Source of the DNA: Brachybacterium phenoliresistens
GTDB taxonomy: Bacteria; Actinomycetota; Actinomycetes; Actinomycetales; Dermabacteraceae
Direction: 5' to 3'
Length of the DNA stretch: 64,000 nucleotides
NCBI RefSeq assembly: GCF_000576425.1
Contig: NZ_KK069990.1
Span: 186,001 to 250,000 of the forward strand
Part shown: positions 26,199 to 35,492 of the stretch, in pieces
Numbering within the stretch: the stretch's first letter is position 1
How the letters are laid out: each line of letters opens with the position of its first letter
The notes under the pieces: generated by a model
Database searches by the model: none
What the model saw: only the letters and a program-made list of their open reading frames with translations
What the model was told of the DNA's origin: nothing
Position numbers and translations under genes: made by a program

Positions 26199-27026
26199 AT
26201 GGGCCAGAAGGTCAATCCCAATGGGTTCCGCCTCGGGATCACCACGGAGCACACCAGCCGATGGTTCGCCGACTCCACCAAGGAGGGGCAGCGCTACCGC
26301 GACTACGTGAAGGAAGACGTCGCGATTCGCAAGCTCATGTCCGAGGGGCTCGAGCGCGCCGGCATCTCCAAGGTCGAGATCGAGCGAACCCGTGACCGCG
26401 TCCGCGTCGACCTGCACACCGCCCGCCCGGGCATCGTCATCGGGCGTCGTGGTGCGGAGGCCGAGCGTCTGCGCGGCGAGCTCGAGAAGCTCACCGGCAA
26501 GCAGATCCAGCTGAACATCCTCGAGGTCAAGAACCCCGAGGCCGATTCCCAGCTGGTGGCGCAGGGCATCGCCGAGCAGCTCGCTGCTCGTGTGTCCTTC
26601 CGTCGCGCCATGCGCAAGGGCATCCAGTCCGCGCAGCGCGCCGGTGCCAAGGGCATCCGCGTGGCGGTCTCCGGCCGCCTCGGCGGCGCCGAGATGAGCC
26701 GCAGCGAGTTCTACCGCGAGGGCCGTGTGCCGCTGCACACGCTCCGCGCGAACATCGACTACGGCTTCTACGAGGCCCGCACCCCCTTCGGCCGCATCGG
26801 CGTGAAGGTGTGGATCTACAAGGGCGACGTCACCGCCAAGGAGCTCGCGGCCCAGGCCGCGACGCAGGCCCCCCGCTCCGGCGGACGCGGCCCGCGTGCC
26901 GAGCGTCCCCGTGGTCGTCGCAACGAGCGCAACGCCGCCGCGCGTCAGGGCGCCGAGTCTGCCCCGCAGACCTCCGCCCCTGCCGAGCAGGCGTCCGCGC
27001 CCGCTGAGTCCGGAACGGAGGCCTGA
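26199..27026 (+). CDS. rpsC: 30S ribosomal protein S3 with basic C-terminal tail
   Basis: S3, 275 residues, helps form the mRNA entry channel. ATG 26199 follows TAAGGAG by 6 nt. The KH-type domain ([22 protein letters not shown]) and the C-terminal domain ([41 protein letters not shown]) are complete by about residue 210. The last 65 residues form an Arg, Ala and Pro-rich disordered tail ([21 protein letters not shown]), a common but variable actinobacterial extension. Confidence 0.98.
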   Translation: MGQKVNPNGFRLGITTEHTSRWFADSTKEGQRYRDYVKEDVAIRKLMSEGLERAGISKVEIERTRDRVRVDLHTARPGIVIGRRGAEAERLRGELEKLTGKQIQLNILEVKNPEADSQLVAQGIAEQLAARVSFRRAMRKGIQSAQRAGAKGIRVAVSGRLGGAEMSRSEFYREGRVPLHTLRANIDYGFYEARTPFGRIGVKVWIYKGDVTAKELAAQAATQAPRSGGRGPRAERPRGRRNERNAAARQGAESAPQTSAPAEQASAPAESGTEA

Positions 27027-27031
27027 GCGAC

Positions 27032-27451
27032 ATGCTGATCCCGCGCAGGACCAAGCATCGCAAGCAGCACCACCCCACCCGCAGCGGCATGGCCAAGGGT
27101 GGCACCGAGCTGGCGTTCGGCGACTACGGCATCCAGGCGCTCGCGCCGGCCTACGTCACCAACCGTCAGATCGAGGCCGCTCGTATCGCCATGACGCGCT
27201 ACATGAAGCGTGGCGGCAAGGTGTTCATCAACATCTACCCCGATCGTCCGCTCACCAAGAAGCCTGCCGAGGTCCGCATGGGCTCCGGTAAGGGTTCGGT
27301 CGAGTGGTGGATCGCCAACATCAAGCCCGGCCGCGTCATGTTCGAGGTCGCGGGCGTCCCGGAGGATGTGGCTCGGGAGGCTCTCCGCCTCGCGATCCAC
27401 AAGCTCCCCATGAAGTGCCGCATTCTGAGCCGAGAGGGTGGTGACATCTGA
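27032..27451 (+). CDS. rplP: 50S ribosomal protein L16
   Basis: L16, 139 residues, helps place tRNA in the A and P sites. [24 protein letters not shown] and [27 protein letters not shown] are canonical. Its TGA overlaps the rpmC ATG by one base. Confidence 0.98.
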   Translation: MLIPRRTKHRKQHHPTRSGMAKGGTELAFGDYGIQALAPAYVTNRQIEAARIAMTRYMKRGGKVFINIYPDRPLTKKPAEVRMGSGKGSVEWWIANIKPGRVMFEVAGVPEDVAREALRLAIHKLPMKCRILSREGGDI

Positions 27452-27684
27452 TGGCAGCGACCAAGCTCACCGCTGAAGCGCTCGACAAGCTCGACGACGC
27501 CAAGCTGGCCGACGAGCTGGCGAAGGCCAAGGACGAGCTGTTCAAGCTTCGTTTCCAGTCCGCCACCGGGCAGCTCGAGAGCACCGGACGACTGCGGTCC
27601 GTCAAGAAGGACATCGCGCGGATCTACACGATCCTGCGCGAGCGCGAGCTGGGGATCCGTCAGGCTCCCGGCTCCGCCGAGTGA
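27451..27684 (+). CDS. rpmC: 50S ribosomal protein L29
   Basis: L29, 77 residues, is a helical hairpin protein near the tunnel exit. The core [23 protein letters not shown] and [23 protein letters not shown] is typical. Translation is coupled to rplP (TGATG). Confidence 0.97.
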   Translation: MAATKLTAEALDKLDDAKLADELAKAKDELFKLRFQSATGQLESTGRLRSVKKDIARIYTILRERELGIRQAPGSAE

Positions 27685-27709
27685 CCGCGAAGCGAGGAAC
27701 TGAGAAACC

Positions 27710-28018
27710 ATGAACGAGAACTCCACCGAGGGCCTCGCCAAGGAGGGCACGCACGCCTCCTCGCACGAGCGTCCGTACCGCAAGACCCTGAACGGGTTCG
27801 TCGTCTCCGACAAGATGGACAAGACCATCGTCGTCGAGGTCGAGGAGCGCGTGAAGCACGCTCTGTACGGCAAGGTCATGAAGAAGACGCAGAAGTTCAA
27901 GGCCCATGACGAGGAGAACGTCGCCGGCATCGGCGACCGCGTCCTCATCATGGAGACCCGACCGCTGTCCGCCTCCAAGCGGTGGCGCCTGGTCGAGGTC
28001 GTCGAGAAGGCCAAGTGA
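27710..28018 (+). CDS. rpsQ: 30S ribosomal protein S17
   Basis: S17, 102 residues, binds 16S rRNA helix 11 early in assembly. It has a polar N-terminal extension of about 20 residues before [22 protein letters not shown], then the OB-fold core ([39 protein letters not shown]). Last gene of the S10 operon, followed by a strong terminator. Confidence 0.98.
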   Translation: MNENSTEGLAKEGTHASSHERPYRKTLNGFVVSDKMDKTIVVEVEERVKHALYGKVMKKTQKFKAHDEENVAGIGDRVLIMETRPLSASKRWRLVEVVEKAK

Positions 28019-28050
28019 TCGGACGGTCCTCGTGACCGCACCCGATGCAT

Positions 28051-28088
28051 GAGACGGGCCGGATCCCTTCGGGGGTCCGGCCCGTCTC
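28051..28088 (+). terminator. terminator of the S10 operon (UUCG loop)
   Basis: A 17-bp stem, 28051-28067 with 28072-28088, contains one G-T pair and is closed by the very stable TTCG tetraloop. It begins 32 nt after rpsQ. It separates the S10 block from the spc block, which many bacteria transcribe as one unit. Confidence 0.88.
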
Positions 28089-28157
28089 GTCGTCCCCGGC
28101 GGCCGCGGGCCCTCCCTGCGTGCCCGCCGGGGCGACGGACCCGGACGGCCGGATCGA

Positions 28158-28571
28158 TCAGGCGGCGGTGAGGGCGACCAGCAGGGCGCCGGCGTAGGCG
28201 TCCTCCGCGCTGGGGGCGCTGACCTCCTGCTGCGCACCGTCGGGGCCCGCCCGGAAGCGCACGGTGTGATGGCCGTCCTCGCGCAGCTCGAGGCTCCGGA
28301 ACGCGGGGCCGAGCGCCTCGCGCAGCTGCTCCTCGCGGGGGATCCAGATCGCCTCGTGCTGCTCGATGGAGTCCAGCGCCCACTCGGTGGTGCCGTTGAA
28401 CTTGAAGATCCGTTCGCCGTGCCGGCCCAGGCCCCGTTCGATCACCATGGAGGACAGCATGAAGGCGTCGTCCCGCAGCAGCTCGGTGTCGACGGCGAAC
28501 AGGTCGCCGTCGGAGGGCTCCCACGTGAGCCCGGCATCTCGGAGTCGTCGTGCGACGTCGATGTCGATCAT
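28158..28571 (-). CDS. conserved hypothetical protein
   Basis: This 137-residue soluble protein has no signal peptide. The N-terminus, DVARRLRDAGLTWEPSDGD, and the segment TTEWALDSIEQHEAIWIPREEQLREALG resemble small actinobacterial proteins that databases often name pilus assembly protein CpaE; I see no ATPase motif of true CpaE and would not use that name. It has no ribosome binding site; TACACT (28583 to 28578) lies six bases before the ATG, so it is probably leaderless. It faces the rpsQ terminator and diverges from the lipoprotein gene. Function unknown. Confidence 0.75.
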   Translation of the reverse strand: MIDIDVARRLRDAGLTWEPSDGDLFAVDTELLRDDAFMLSSMVIERGLGRHGERIFKFNGTTEWALDSIEQHEAIWIPREEQLREALGPAFRSLELREDGHHTVRFRAGPDGAQQEVSAPSAEDAYAGALLVALTAA

Positions 28572-28577
28572 CCGTCG

Positions 28578-28583
28578 AGTGTA
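28578..28583 (-). promoter_or_regulatory. leaderless -10 box of the hypothetical gene
   Basis: Minus-strand TACACT is followed by CGACGG and then ATG 28571. No clear -35. Confidence 0.4.
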
Positions 28584-28727
28584 GGAGGCGCGAGAGCGCC
28601 GTGGGGCGGCGGGAATCCCAGGCGGCGCGCCGACGGAGGGGACGCCGGGGGAGCGGGCACGCGCCCGCCGGGAGGAGAGGGTGCCCCGGGACGCGGCGGG
28701 GAGGCCGCTCCGGCAGCGGCTGCCAGA

Positions 28728-28760
28728 ATTCTGGGCCGATGGCTATTCTGGGCCGATGGC
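28728..28760 (+). repeat. tandem duplication carrying a -10 box and start codon
   Basis: ATTCTGGGCCGATGGC occurs at 28728-28743 and again at 28745-28760, 17 bases apart. Each copy has a -10-like box ((A/T)ATTCT), six bases and an ATG. Only the second ATG (28756) is in frame with the lipoprotein gene. Confidence 0.8.
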
Positions 28761-29202
28761 GAGGCGAGAGCCGGAGATCCGCGGAGCGGCGATCCGCACG
28801 GCGGGGCGGCTCGGAGCGCGAGGGCCGCGGCGTCCGGCGGAGTCCGCGGCCGCGGCGGTCGCGTCGGTGGCGCTCGCTGCGGGCGCCGTGGGATGCGCCG
28901 GCTCGGGGGACCCGGCGGGGGAGTCGGGCCTGACCTGGATCACGATGCCGGCCACGGGGATGGGCGATTCCGCGCTCGTCGAGGGGACGATCGCGGAGCA
29001 GGACGGCTGCATGGTGCTGGATCACGGAGGCTCCCGATCCCATCTCATCTTCGAGGTCACCGATCCCCGGCCGGAGACCTACGCCGTGGGCGACGCCGTC
29101 CGGCTCGGCGGCTCCGGCTCCGGGAAGGCGTCCGCGGGCCTGGACATGCCCGAGGCCTGCGACGGCGCGACGTCGTACTGGTACGTCGCCCCCGGCGCCT
29201 AG
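28756..29202 (+). CDS. putative small lipoprotein
   Basis: This 148-residue protein begins at ATG 28756, six bases after TATTCT (28744-28749), which suggests a leaderless transcript. A long Arg-rich n-region leads to a hydrophobic stretch ([18 protein letters not shown]) that ends in a possible lipobox AVGC; the -3 residue is Ala rather than Leu, so lipidation is uncertain. The mature part is small, beta-rich and contains three further Cys. GTIAEQDGCMVLDHGGS and YAVGDAVRLGGSGS look like an OB-like or copper-protein-like surface module, but I recognise no family. It sits between the S10 and spc blocks. Confidence 0.65.
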   Translation: MARREPEIRGAAIRTAGRLGARGPRRPAESAAAAVASVALAAGAVGCAGSGDPAGESGLTWITMPATGMGDSALVEGTIAEQDGCMVLDHGGSRSHLIFEVTDPRPETYAVGDAVRLGGSGSGKASAGLDMPEACDGATSYWYVAPGA

Positions 29203-29203
29203 A

Positions 29204-29224
29204 CCCGAGGGGCCACCCCTCGGG
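29204..29224 (+). terminator. short terminator of the lipoprotein gene
   Basis: CCCGAGGGG and CCCCTCGGG pair over nine bases with a three-base loop, starting two bases after the stop. It may act on either strand. Confidence 0.55.
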
Positions 29225-29715
29225 CCGGTGCCCTCCGCAGCGCTCGGGGCCGGACCCTCGGGCCTCCGCGAGGCCCTACCCCATCGGGAGGGGCCGAGGG
29301 AACCGGGATCGGCAGGATTCGGTCGTTCATGAGCAAGGACACATGTCCCTCCCGGCACCCGCCCTATCGCCTGCCGCCCGCCTCCCGTATGCTGGAACGG
29401 TTGCGATGTCGTGACGCGTCGTGCCCATCGGCCGCGGACCCCGGTCCGCGGCGGGCATATCGTGCCACGGCTCTCGCGGACGGCAGCGTCCATCCCCCGA
29501 CGGAGACCTCGCACCGCCCGTGCTGCACCGGCCATCCGGCCGATGCTGCGGCGTGTGCCTGAGTCCGCCGGAGGGTTTTTTGATGCCCGAGGCCGACCGC
29601 ACCGACCACCGCCCCGCCGGGGCGGGTGCCGGGCAACGGTCCACCATCCGTTCCGCCAGGCTCGCACCGCCCATTAACGCCGGTGAGAGAACCGGCGAGA
29701 CGACAGGAGTACGGA
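29225..29715 (+). other. promoter and leader region of the spc operon
   Basis: No gene is supported. TATGCT (29388-29393), followed by GG, is the likely -10 and copies rpoB P2; no good -35 lies 16-18 nt upstream. Further on, GGAGGG-TTTTTT-G-ATG at 29571-29585 gives a ribosome binding site and ATG whose frame ([11 protein letters not shown]...) runs past the rplN start out of frame. The six-T run is striking in this base composition. An attenuator or leader peptide is possible. Confidence 0.4.
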
Positions 29716-30084
29716 GTGATTCAGCAGGAGTCGCGACTCAAGGTCGCCGACAACACGGGTGCCAAGGAGATCCTCTGCATCCGCGTTCTCGGTGGCTCCG
29801 GTCGCCGTTACGCCAGCATCGGCGACACCATCGTGGCCACCGTCAAGGACGCGATCCCCGGTGGCAACGTCAAGAAGGGCGATGTGGTCAAGGCCGTCGT
29901 CGTCCGCGTCAGCAAGGAGCGCCGTCGTGCCGACGGTTCCTACATCCGCTTCGACGAGAACGCAGCGGTGATCCTCAAGAACGACGGCGAGCCTCGCGGC
30001 ACGCGCATCTTCGGCCCCGTGGGCCGCGAGCTGCGTGACAAGCGGTTCATGAAGATCGTCTCGCTCGCCCCGGAGGTGATCTGA
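29716..30084 (+). CDS. rplN: 50S ribosomal protein L14
   Basis: L14, 122 residues, is at the subunit interface. GTG 29716 after AGGAG (29705-29709) gives the usual N-terminus [18 protein letters not shown] and the exact family length. The longer in-frame start at 29626 is not supported. First gene of the spc operon. Confidence 0.98.
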   Translation: MIQQESRLKVADNTGAKEILCIRVLGGSGRRYASIGDTIVATVKDAIPGGNVKKGDVVKAVVVRVSKERRRADGSYIRFDENAAVILKNDGEPRGTRIFGPVGRELRDKRFMKIVSLAPEVI

Positions 30085-30086
30085 TC

Positions 30087-30473
30087 ATGTCGAAGATCAA
30101 GATCAAGAAGGGTGACCTGGTCCAGGTCATCACCGGTCGCACCAGCGACGAGGACAAGGCCGCCAAGCGCGGCCTGAAGGCGGGCGACAAGGGCAAGCAG
30201 GGCAAGGTCCTGCAGGTCTTCCCCGAGAGCCAGCGCGTGCTGGTCGAGGGCGTCAACCGCCGCACCCACCACCTGAAGCCGACGCAGGCCGGCGGCGCCG
30301 GTGGCATCGAGCAGCGCGAGGCCCCGATCCACGTCTCGAACGTGGCGCTGGTCGACCCGGAGGACAACAAGCCCACCAAGGTCGGCTACCGCGTGGAGAC
30401 CGTGGAGCTCGAGAACGGCCGCACCAAGCAGGTGCGCGTCCGCTTCGCCAAGCGTTCCGGGAAGGACATCTGA
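30087..30473 (+). CDS. rplX: 50S ribosomal protein L24
   Basis: L24, 128 residues, is an assembly initiator with a KOW motif. [17 protein letters not shown] is interrupted by about 16 extra polar residues ([16 protein letters not shown]) before [14 protein letters not shown], making it longer than the 100-110 residues usual in bacteria. The insertion lies in the KOW turn. It overlaps rplE by one base (TGATG). Confidence 0.97.
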   Translation: MSKIKIKKGDLVQVITGRTSDEDKAAKRGLKAGDKGKQGKVLQVFPESQRVLVEGVNRRTHHLKPTQAGGAGGIEQREAPIHVSNVALVDPEDNKPTKVGYRVETVELENGRTKQVRVRFAKRSGKDI

Positions 30474-31042
30474 TGACCGAGACCGCCACCCAGGCGCCCA
30501 CCCCGCGTCTGAAGACCACCTACCGCGAGACGATCAAGGGCCAGCTCACCGAGCAGTTCGGCTACGAGAACGTCATGCTCGTCCCGGGCCTGACGAAGAT
30601 CGTCGTGAACATGGGCGTCGGCGACGCCGCGCGCGACTCCAAGGTCATCGACGGCGCGATCCGCGATCTCGCCCAGATCACCGGCCAGAAGCCGCAGGTC
30701 ACCAAGGCCCGCAAGTCCATCGCCCAGTTCAAGCTGCGTGAGGGCATGCCGATCGGCGCGCACGTCACGCTGCGCGGCGACCGCATGTGGGAGTTCCTGG
30801 ACCGTCTGCTCTCGACCGCGCTTCCGCGCATCCGCGACTTCCGCGGACTGTCGCCCAAGCACTTCGACGGCAACGGCAACTACACCTTCGGTCTCACGGA
30901 GCAGGTCATGTTCCACGAGATCGACCAGGACAAGATCGACCGGGTCCGCGGTATGGACATCACGGTCGTGACCACGGCGAAGACCGACGACGAGGGACGC
31001 GCGCTGCTCAAGCTGCTCGGCTTCCCCTTCAAGGAGAACTGA
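30473..31042 (+). CDS. rplE: 50S ribosomal protein L5
   Basis: L5, 189 residues, carries 5S rRNA into the central protuberance. [40 protein letters not shown] and [21 protein letters not shown] are canonical. One base separates it from rpsZ. Confidence 0.98.
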   Translation: MTETATQAPTPRLKTTYRETIKGQLTEQFGYENVMLVPGLTKIVVNMGVGDAARDSKVIDGAIRDLAQITGQKPQVTKARKSIAQFKLREGMPIGAHVTLRGDRMWEFLDRLLSTALPRIRDFRGLSPKHFDGNGNYTFGLTEQVMFHEIDQDKIDRVRGMDITVVTTAKTDDEGRALLKLLGFPFKEN

Positions 31043-31043
31043 C

Positions 31044-31229
31044 ATGGCAAAGACCGCCCTGATCAAGAAGCAGGAGCGCAAGCCCAAGTTCGCGGTGCGC
31101 GCCTACACCCGGTGCCAGCGGTGCGGCCGTCCGCACTCGGTGTATCGCAAGTTCGGGCTGTGCCGCGTGTGCCTGAGGGAGATGGCTCACCGCGGTGAGC
31201 TCCCCGGCGTCACGAAGAGCAGCTGGTAA
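31044..31229 (+). CDS. rpsZ: 30S ribosomal protein S14 type Z
   Basis: This zinc-binding short form of S14 has 61 residues. The four ligands are CQRC and CRVC, 12 residues apart. A zinc-free paralogue, common in actinobacteria, is not in this window. ATG 31044 begins one base after the rplE stop. The gap to rpsH is 67 nt. Confidence 0.98.
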   Translation: MAKTALIKKQERKPKFAVRAYTRCQRCGRPHSVYRKFGLCRVCLREMAHRGELPGVTKSSW

Positions 31230-31296
31230 GGACTATCACCATAGGTCCCGAGCCGCACGTCGGTGAAGGAAACCAGGTGAGGAAGAAGCTACAGAC

Positions 31297-31695
31297 ATGA
31301 CCATGACCGACCCGATCGCGGACATGCTCACGCGGATCCGGAACGCCTCCGGGGCGTACCACGAGACCGCGTCCATGCCGTATTCGAAGTTGAAGAGCCG
31401 AATCGCGGACATCCTCAAGGCCGAGGGCTACATCCTCGGCTGGCACGAGGAGGAGGCCGAGGTCGGCAAGACCCTCGTCCTCGAGCTGAAGTACGGCCAG
31501 AGCCGCGAGCGCGCCATCTCCGGCATCCGCCGCATCTCGAAGCCCGGCCTTCGCGTGTACGCCAAGTCCACCAATCTGCCCAAGGTCCTCGGCGGCCTGG
31601 GCGTGGCGATCCTGTCCACGTCCAGCGGTCTCCTGACCGACAAGCAGGCAGCCAAGAAGGGTGTGGGTGGGGAAGTCCTCGCCTACATCTGGTGA
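31297..31695 (+). CDS. rpsH: 30S ribosomal protein S8
   Basis: S8, 132 residues, is a primary 16S rRNA binder and in enterics represses the spc operon. [18 protein letters not shown] and the C-terminal [26 protein letters not shown] are canonical. ATG 31303 two codons on is an alternative start. Confidence 0.98.
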   Translation: MTMTDPIADMLTRIRNASGAYHETASMPYSKLKSRIADILKAEGYILGWHEEEAEVGKTLVLELKYGQSRERAISGIRRISKPGLRVYAKSTNLPKVLGGLGVAILSTSSGLLTDKQAAKKGVGGEVLAYIW

Positions 31696-31714
31696 GCGGA
31701 AGAGGAGAGGCGAA

Positions 31715-32257
31715 ATGTCCCGCATCGGACGCCTGCCGGTCGCAGTGCCGGCCTCTGTCCAGAACGTCAAGATCGAGGACCGCACGGTCACGGTCAGCGG
31801 CCCCAAGGGCGAGCTGACCCACCAGGTCCCCGAGCCCCTCACCGTCGAGCGTGCGGAGGACGGCTCCATCGTCGTCTCCCGTCCCGACGAGGAGCGCCGC
31901 AACAAGGCCCTGCACGGCCTAACGCGCACGCTCATCAACAACATCGTCCTCGGGGTCACCGAGGGCTACACGAAGAAGCTGGAGATCGTCGGCACCGGGT
32001 ACCGCGTGACGGCGAAGGGTACGGACCTCGAGTTCGCCCTCGGCTTCTCCCACCCCGTCGTGGTGAAGGCGCCCCAGGGCATCACCTTCGCGGTCGAGAC
32101 CCCCACCAAGTTCTCGGTGAGCGGCATCGACAAGCAGCTGGTGGGCGAGGTCGCGGCCAACATCCGCAAGCTGCGCAAGCCGGAGCCCTACAAGGGCAAG
32201 GGCGTGCGCTACGCGGACGAGACGGTCCTGCGCAAGGCCGGAAAGGCTGGTAAGTGA
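31715..32257 (+). CDS. rplF: 50S ribosomal protein L6
   Basis: L6, 180 residues, lies near the factor-binding site. ATG 31715 follows AGGAGAGG and gives [39 protein letters not shown] and [21 protein letters not shown] are diagnostic. It ends at or just before the rplR start. Confidence 0.98.
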   Translation: MSRIGRLPVAVPASVQNVKIEDRTVTVSGPKGELTHQVPEPLTVERAEDGSIVVSRPDEERRNKALHGLTRTLINNIVLGVTEGYTKKLEIVGTGYRVTAKGTDLEFALGFSHPVVVKAPQGITFAVETPTKFSVSGIDKQLVGEVAANIRKLRKPEPYKGKGVRYADETVLRKAGKAGK

Positions 32258-32259
32258 TC

Positions 32260-32646
32260 ATGGGTTACGCACTCAAGCACACCAAGGGTCGCGTCGGCAG
32301 CAAGCTGCGTGCTCGCGGCCGTCGTCACCTGCGCGTGCGTCGTCGTGTGGTCGGCACCCCGGCGCGTCCGCGCCTGGTCGTCACCCGCTCGCAGCGCCAC
32401 GTGTTCGTCCAGGTCGTCGATGACTCCCAGGGCGTCACGCTGGCCTCGGCCTCCACCATGGAGGCGGACCTGCGCGCCGCGTCCGCCACGAAGTCGGACA
32501 AGGCCCGCACTGTCGGCACCCTGGTCGCCGAGCGCGCCAAGGCCGCCGGCATCGAGGCCGTCGTCTTCGACCGCGGCGGCAACAAGTACCACGGCCGCGT
32601 GGCCGCCGTCGCCGACGGCGCCCGCGAAGCCGGCCTGGCACTGTGA
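32260..32646 (+). CDS. rplR: 50S ribosomal protein L18
   Basis: L18, about 128 residues, binds 5S rRNA with L5. I use ATG 32260 ([15 protein letters not shown]) because it matches family starts. GTG 32254, which overlaps the rplF stop and has a better-spaced AAAGG, is a real alternative and would add two residues. [31 protein letters not shown] and the C-terminal [24 protein letters not shown] are typical. Confidence 0.96.
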   Translation: MGYALKHTKGRVGSKLRARGRRHLRVRRRVVGTPARPRLVVTRSQRHVFVQVVDDSQGVTLASASTMEADLRAASATKSDKARTVGTLVAERAKAAGIEAVVFDRGGNKYHGRVAAVADGAREAGLAL

Positions 32647-32683
32647 CCGCCCTCCGGAACCAGGACGAGAAGAGGATCTGAAC

Positions 32684-33373
32684 ATGGCTGCACAGCAGCG
32701 AAGCAACGGTCCCGCGGCCACCGGCCGACGGGGCGAGAACAGCAGCAGCACCGAGGAGCGCAGCGGCGGCGGTCGCGAGCGCGGCGGGCGTCGTGGCGAG
32801 GGCCGCGGCGGCCGCAACCAGGAAGCGGAGAAGTCCGCCTTCCTCGAGCGCGTGGTGAACATCAACCGCGTGTCGAAGGTCGTCAAGGGCGGCCGCCGCT
32901 TCAGCTTCACGGCCCTCGTGGTCGTGGGCGACGGCGACGGCACCGTCGGTGTCGGCTACGGCAAGGCCAAGGAGGTCCCGGCTGCGATCTCCAAGGGTGT
33001 CGAGGAGGCGAAGAAGAACTTCTTCCGCGTCCCGCGCATCCAGGGCACCGTCGTGCACCCCGTCCAGGGTGAGGATGCGGCGGGCGTCGTCCTGCTGCGT
33101 CCGGCCGCTCCGGGTACCGGTGTGATCGCCGGCGGTCCGGTCCGCGCCGTGCTCGAGTGCGCCGGAGTGCACGACGTGCTCTCCAAGTCGCTCGGCTCGA
33201 CCAACTCCATCAACATCGTGCGTGCGACCATCGCGGCGCTCAAGCAGCTGGAGGAGCCGGAGGCCGTGGCCGCCCGTCGTGGCCTCCCGGTCGAGGACGT
33301 CGTCCCCGCCGCCCTGCTGCGTGCGCAGGCCGCCGGTCGTGCCGCCGCTCGTGCCGAGAAGGTGGGTGCGTGA
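32684..33373 (+). CDS. rpsE: 30S ribosomal protein S5 with RG-rich N-terminus
   Basis: S5, 229 residues, secures decoding accuracy at the mRNA entry site. ATG 32684 follows AGAGGAT. Residues 1-45 are an Arg/Gly/Ser-rich disordered extension ([17 protein letters not shown]). The S5 core then reads [23 protein letters not shown] and [22 protein letters not shown], with [22 protein letters not shown]. The spectinomycin loop is intact. The stop overlaps rpmD by one base. Confidence 0.98.
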   Translation: MAAQQRSNGPAATGRRGENSSSTEERSGGGRERGGRRGEGRGGRNQEAEKSAFLERVVNINRVSKVVKGGRRFSFTALVVVGDGDGTVGVGYGKAKEVPAAISKGVEEAKKNFFRVPRIQGTVVHPVQGEDAAGVVLLRPAAPGTGVIAGGPVRAVLECAGVHDVLSKSLGSTNSINIVRATIAALKQLEEPEAVAARRGLPVEDVVPAALLRAQAAGRAAARAEKVGA

Positions 33374-33552
33374 TGCAGCTGAAGGTGACCCAGGTCCGTT
33401 CCACCATCGGTGGGACTGAGCCCCAGCGTGCGACCCTGCGCGGCCTCGGCCTCAAGCGCATCGGCGACGTGGTGGTGAAGGAGGACCGTCCCGAGATCCG
33501 CGGCATGATCCGCGCCGTCACCCACCTGGTGACGGTCGAAGAGGTGGACTGA
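33373..33552 (+). CDS. rpmD: 50S ribosomal protein L30
   Basis: L30, 59 residues. ATG 33373 overlaps the rpsE stop. [29 protein letters not shown] is the full family signature, with the [20 protein letters not shown] end. Confidence 0.97.
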   Translation: MQLKVTQVRSTIGGTEPQRATLRGLGLKRIGDVVVKEDRPEIRGMIRAVTHLVTVEEVD

Positions 33553-33557
33553 ATCCC

Positions 33558-34019
33558 ATGACTGAGAACAATTCCCAGAGCCCCCTGAAGCTCCACGAGC
33601 TGCGCCCCGCGCCCGGTTCCAAGACCGCGCGCACCCGCGTCGGCCGTGGTGAGGCATCCAAGGGCAAGACCGCGGGCCGTGGTACCAAGGGCACCAAGGC
33701 GCGCTACCAGGTGAAGGCCGGCTTCGAGGGCGGCCAGATGCCGCTGCACATGCGCCTGCCCAAGCTGCGCGGCTTCACCAACCCGTTCCGCGTCGAGTAC
33801 CAGGTCGTGAACCTGGCGACCCTGCAGGAGCTGTTCCCCGAGGGCGGCACCGTCACAGTCGAGGAGCTCGTCGCCAAGGGCGCCGTGCGCAAGAACCAGC
33901 CCGTCAAGGTGCTGGGCACCGGCGACGTGAGCGTCAAGCTCGACGTCACGGCGCAGAAGTTCTCGGCCTCGGCCGAGGCGAAGATCACCGCGGCGGGCGG
34001 GTCCGTCACCACCGCGTGA
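33558..34019 (+). CDS. rplO: 50S ribosomal protein L15
   Basis: L15, 153 residues, is a late assembly protein. [34 protein letters not shown] and the [20 protein letters not shown] segment identify it. A hairpin carrying the secY promoter follows after 12 nt. Confidence 0.98.
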   Translation: MTENNSQSPLKLHELRPAPGSKTARTRVGRGEASKGKTAGRGTKGTKARYQVKAGFEGGQMPLHMRLPKLRGFTNPFRVEYQVVNLATLQELFPEGGTVTVEELVAKGAVRKNQPVKVLGTGDVSVKLDVTAQKFSASAEAKITAAGGSVTTA

Positions 34020-34026
34020 GTGTCTT

Positions 34027-34071
34027 TTGACGGGGCACCGCGGCGCAGAATAGCCTGTGCCGCGGTGCCCC
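34027..34071 (+). promoter_or_regulatory. secY promoter embedded in a terminator-like hairpin
   Basis: TTGACG (34027-34032), 18 nt, TAGCCT (34051-34056) make a good promoter. The left arm GGGGCACCGCGGC (34032-34044) pairs perfectly over 13 bases with GCCGCGGTGCCCC (34059-34071); the -10 lies in the 14-base loop and the start site would fall in the right arm. The RNA from rplO can form the hairpin, while the new transcript starts within it and cannot. This could decouple secY-adk-map from the ribosomal genes upstream. Confidence 0.65.
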
Positions 34072-34187
34072 TTCGTCATGGTCGGGGCCGGTCAGCGCCG
34101 CCGCACGCGCGCGACACCGGTGCCCCACAGCTGGACCGGTCACACTGACCTTTCGTCCGCCATCGGACCCCAGGAGGGACTTAGCCA

Positions 34188-35492
34188 GTGAACGCGTTCA
34201 TCAGAGCGTTCCGCACCCCGGAGCTCCGGGCGAAGATCTTCTTCACCCTCGGCCTTCTCGCCGTCTACCGGCTCGGCGTCTTCATCCCGACCCCCGGCTT
34301 CGACTACACGAACGTCATGATCTGCGCGGAGCCGACGCTCTCGGGCGGCACCAGCGTGCTGGGCATGGTGAACGTCTTCTCGGGCGGGGCCCTGCTGCAG
34401 CTGTCGATCTTCTCGCTCGGCGTGATGCCCTACATCACCGCCTCCATCATCGTGCAGCTGCTGCGCGTGGTGATCCCGCGGTTCGAGGCCCTCCACAAGG
34501 AAGGGCAGTCGGGCACCGCCAAGCTCACGCAGTACACCCGGTACCTCACCATCGGCCTGGCGATCCTGCAGGCCACCACCATCATCACGCTCGTGCGCTC
34601 GGGCAACTTCTTCGTCGGCTGCGCCCTCGAGGTGATCCCCGACCAGTCCATCCCGGTCCTGCTGCTCATGGTGATGACCATGACCGTCGGCACCGTGATC
34701 ATCATGTGGATGGGCGAGCTCATCACCGAGCGCGGCATCGGCAACGGCATGTCCCTGCTGATCTTCACCTCGATCGCGGCCTCGTTCCCCAGCGCCCTGG
34801 GCCAGATCTTCCAGCTGCAGGGCTGGATGATCTTCTCCCTCGTGGTGCTGGTGGCCCTCGTGGTCATGGTCGGCATGGTGTTCGTCGAGCAGGCGCAGCG
34901 CCGCATCCCGGTGCAGTACGCCAAGCGCATGGTGGGCCGCCGCATGTACGGCGGCACCTCCACGTACATCCCGGTGAAGATCAACCAGGCCGGCGTGATC
35001 CCCGTGATCTTCGCTTCCTCGATCCTCGCCCTGCCGCAGCTGGCCACCTCCTTCGCCGACGACCAGGCCGCCCCGTGGGTGCAGTGGGTGAACACGCACC
35101 TGGTGATGGGGGCGTCGTTCTCCTGGATCTACGCGCTGGTGTACGTCGGCCTCATCATCTTCTTCGCGTTCTTCTACGTCTCGATCACCTTCAACGCGGA
35201 GGAGATCGCCGACAACATGAAGAAGTACGGGGGATTCGTCCCCGGCGTGCGCGCGGGCCGCCCCACGGAGCGCTACCTGCAGTACGTCATCAACCGCATC
35301 CAGACGCCCGGCGCGATCTACCTCGCGGTGATCTCGCTGATCCCGCTGTTCGCCCTCGTGTTCCTCGGGGCCTCGCAGAACTTCCCGCTGGGCGGCGCGT
35401 CCCTGCTGATCATCATCGGCGTCGGCCTCGACACCGTGAAGCAGATCGATGCGAAGCTCCAGCAGCACCACTACGAAGGGATCCTGCGATGA
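34188..35492 (+). CDS. secY: preprotein translocase subunit SecY
   Basis: SecY, 434 residues, is the channel of the Sec translocon. GTG 34188 has AGGAGG at 34172-34177. Ten membrane helices can be placed. The N-terminal VNAFIRAFRTPELRAKIFFTLG, the plug region near GGALLQLSIFSLGVMPYI, and the cytoplasmic loops that hold SecA and the ribosome (AQRRIPVQYAKRMVGRR, GVRAGRPTERYLQYVINRI) are normal. Its stop overlaps adk by four bases. Confidence 0.99.
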   Translation: MNAFIRAFRTPELRAKIFFTLGLLAVYRLGVFIPTPGFDYTNVMICAEPTLSGGTSVLGMVNVFSGGALLQLSIFSLGVMPYITASIIVQLLRVVIPRFEALHKEGQSGTAKLTQYTRYLTIGLAILQATTIITLVRSGNFFVGCALEVIPDQSIPVLLLMVMTMTVGTVIIMWMGELITERGIGNGMSLLIFTSIAASFPSALGQIFQLQGWMIFSLVVLVALVVMVGMVFVEQAQRRIPVQYAKRMVGRRMYGGTSTYIPVKINQAGVIPVIFASSILALPQLATSFADDQAAPWVQWVNTHLVMGASFSWIYALVYVGLIIFFAFFYVSITFNAEEIADNMKKYGGFVPGVRAGRPTERYLQYVINRIQTPGAIYLAVISLIPLFALVFLGASQNFPLGGASLLIIIGVGLDTVKQIDAKLQQHHYEGILR

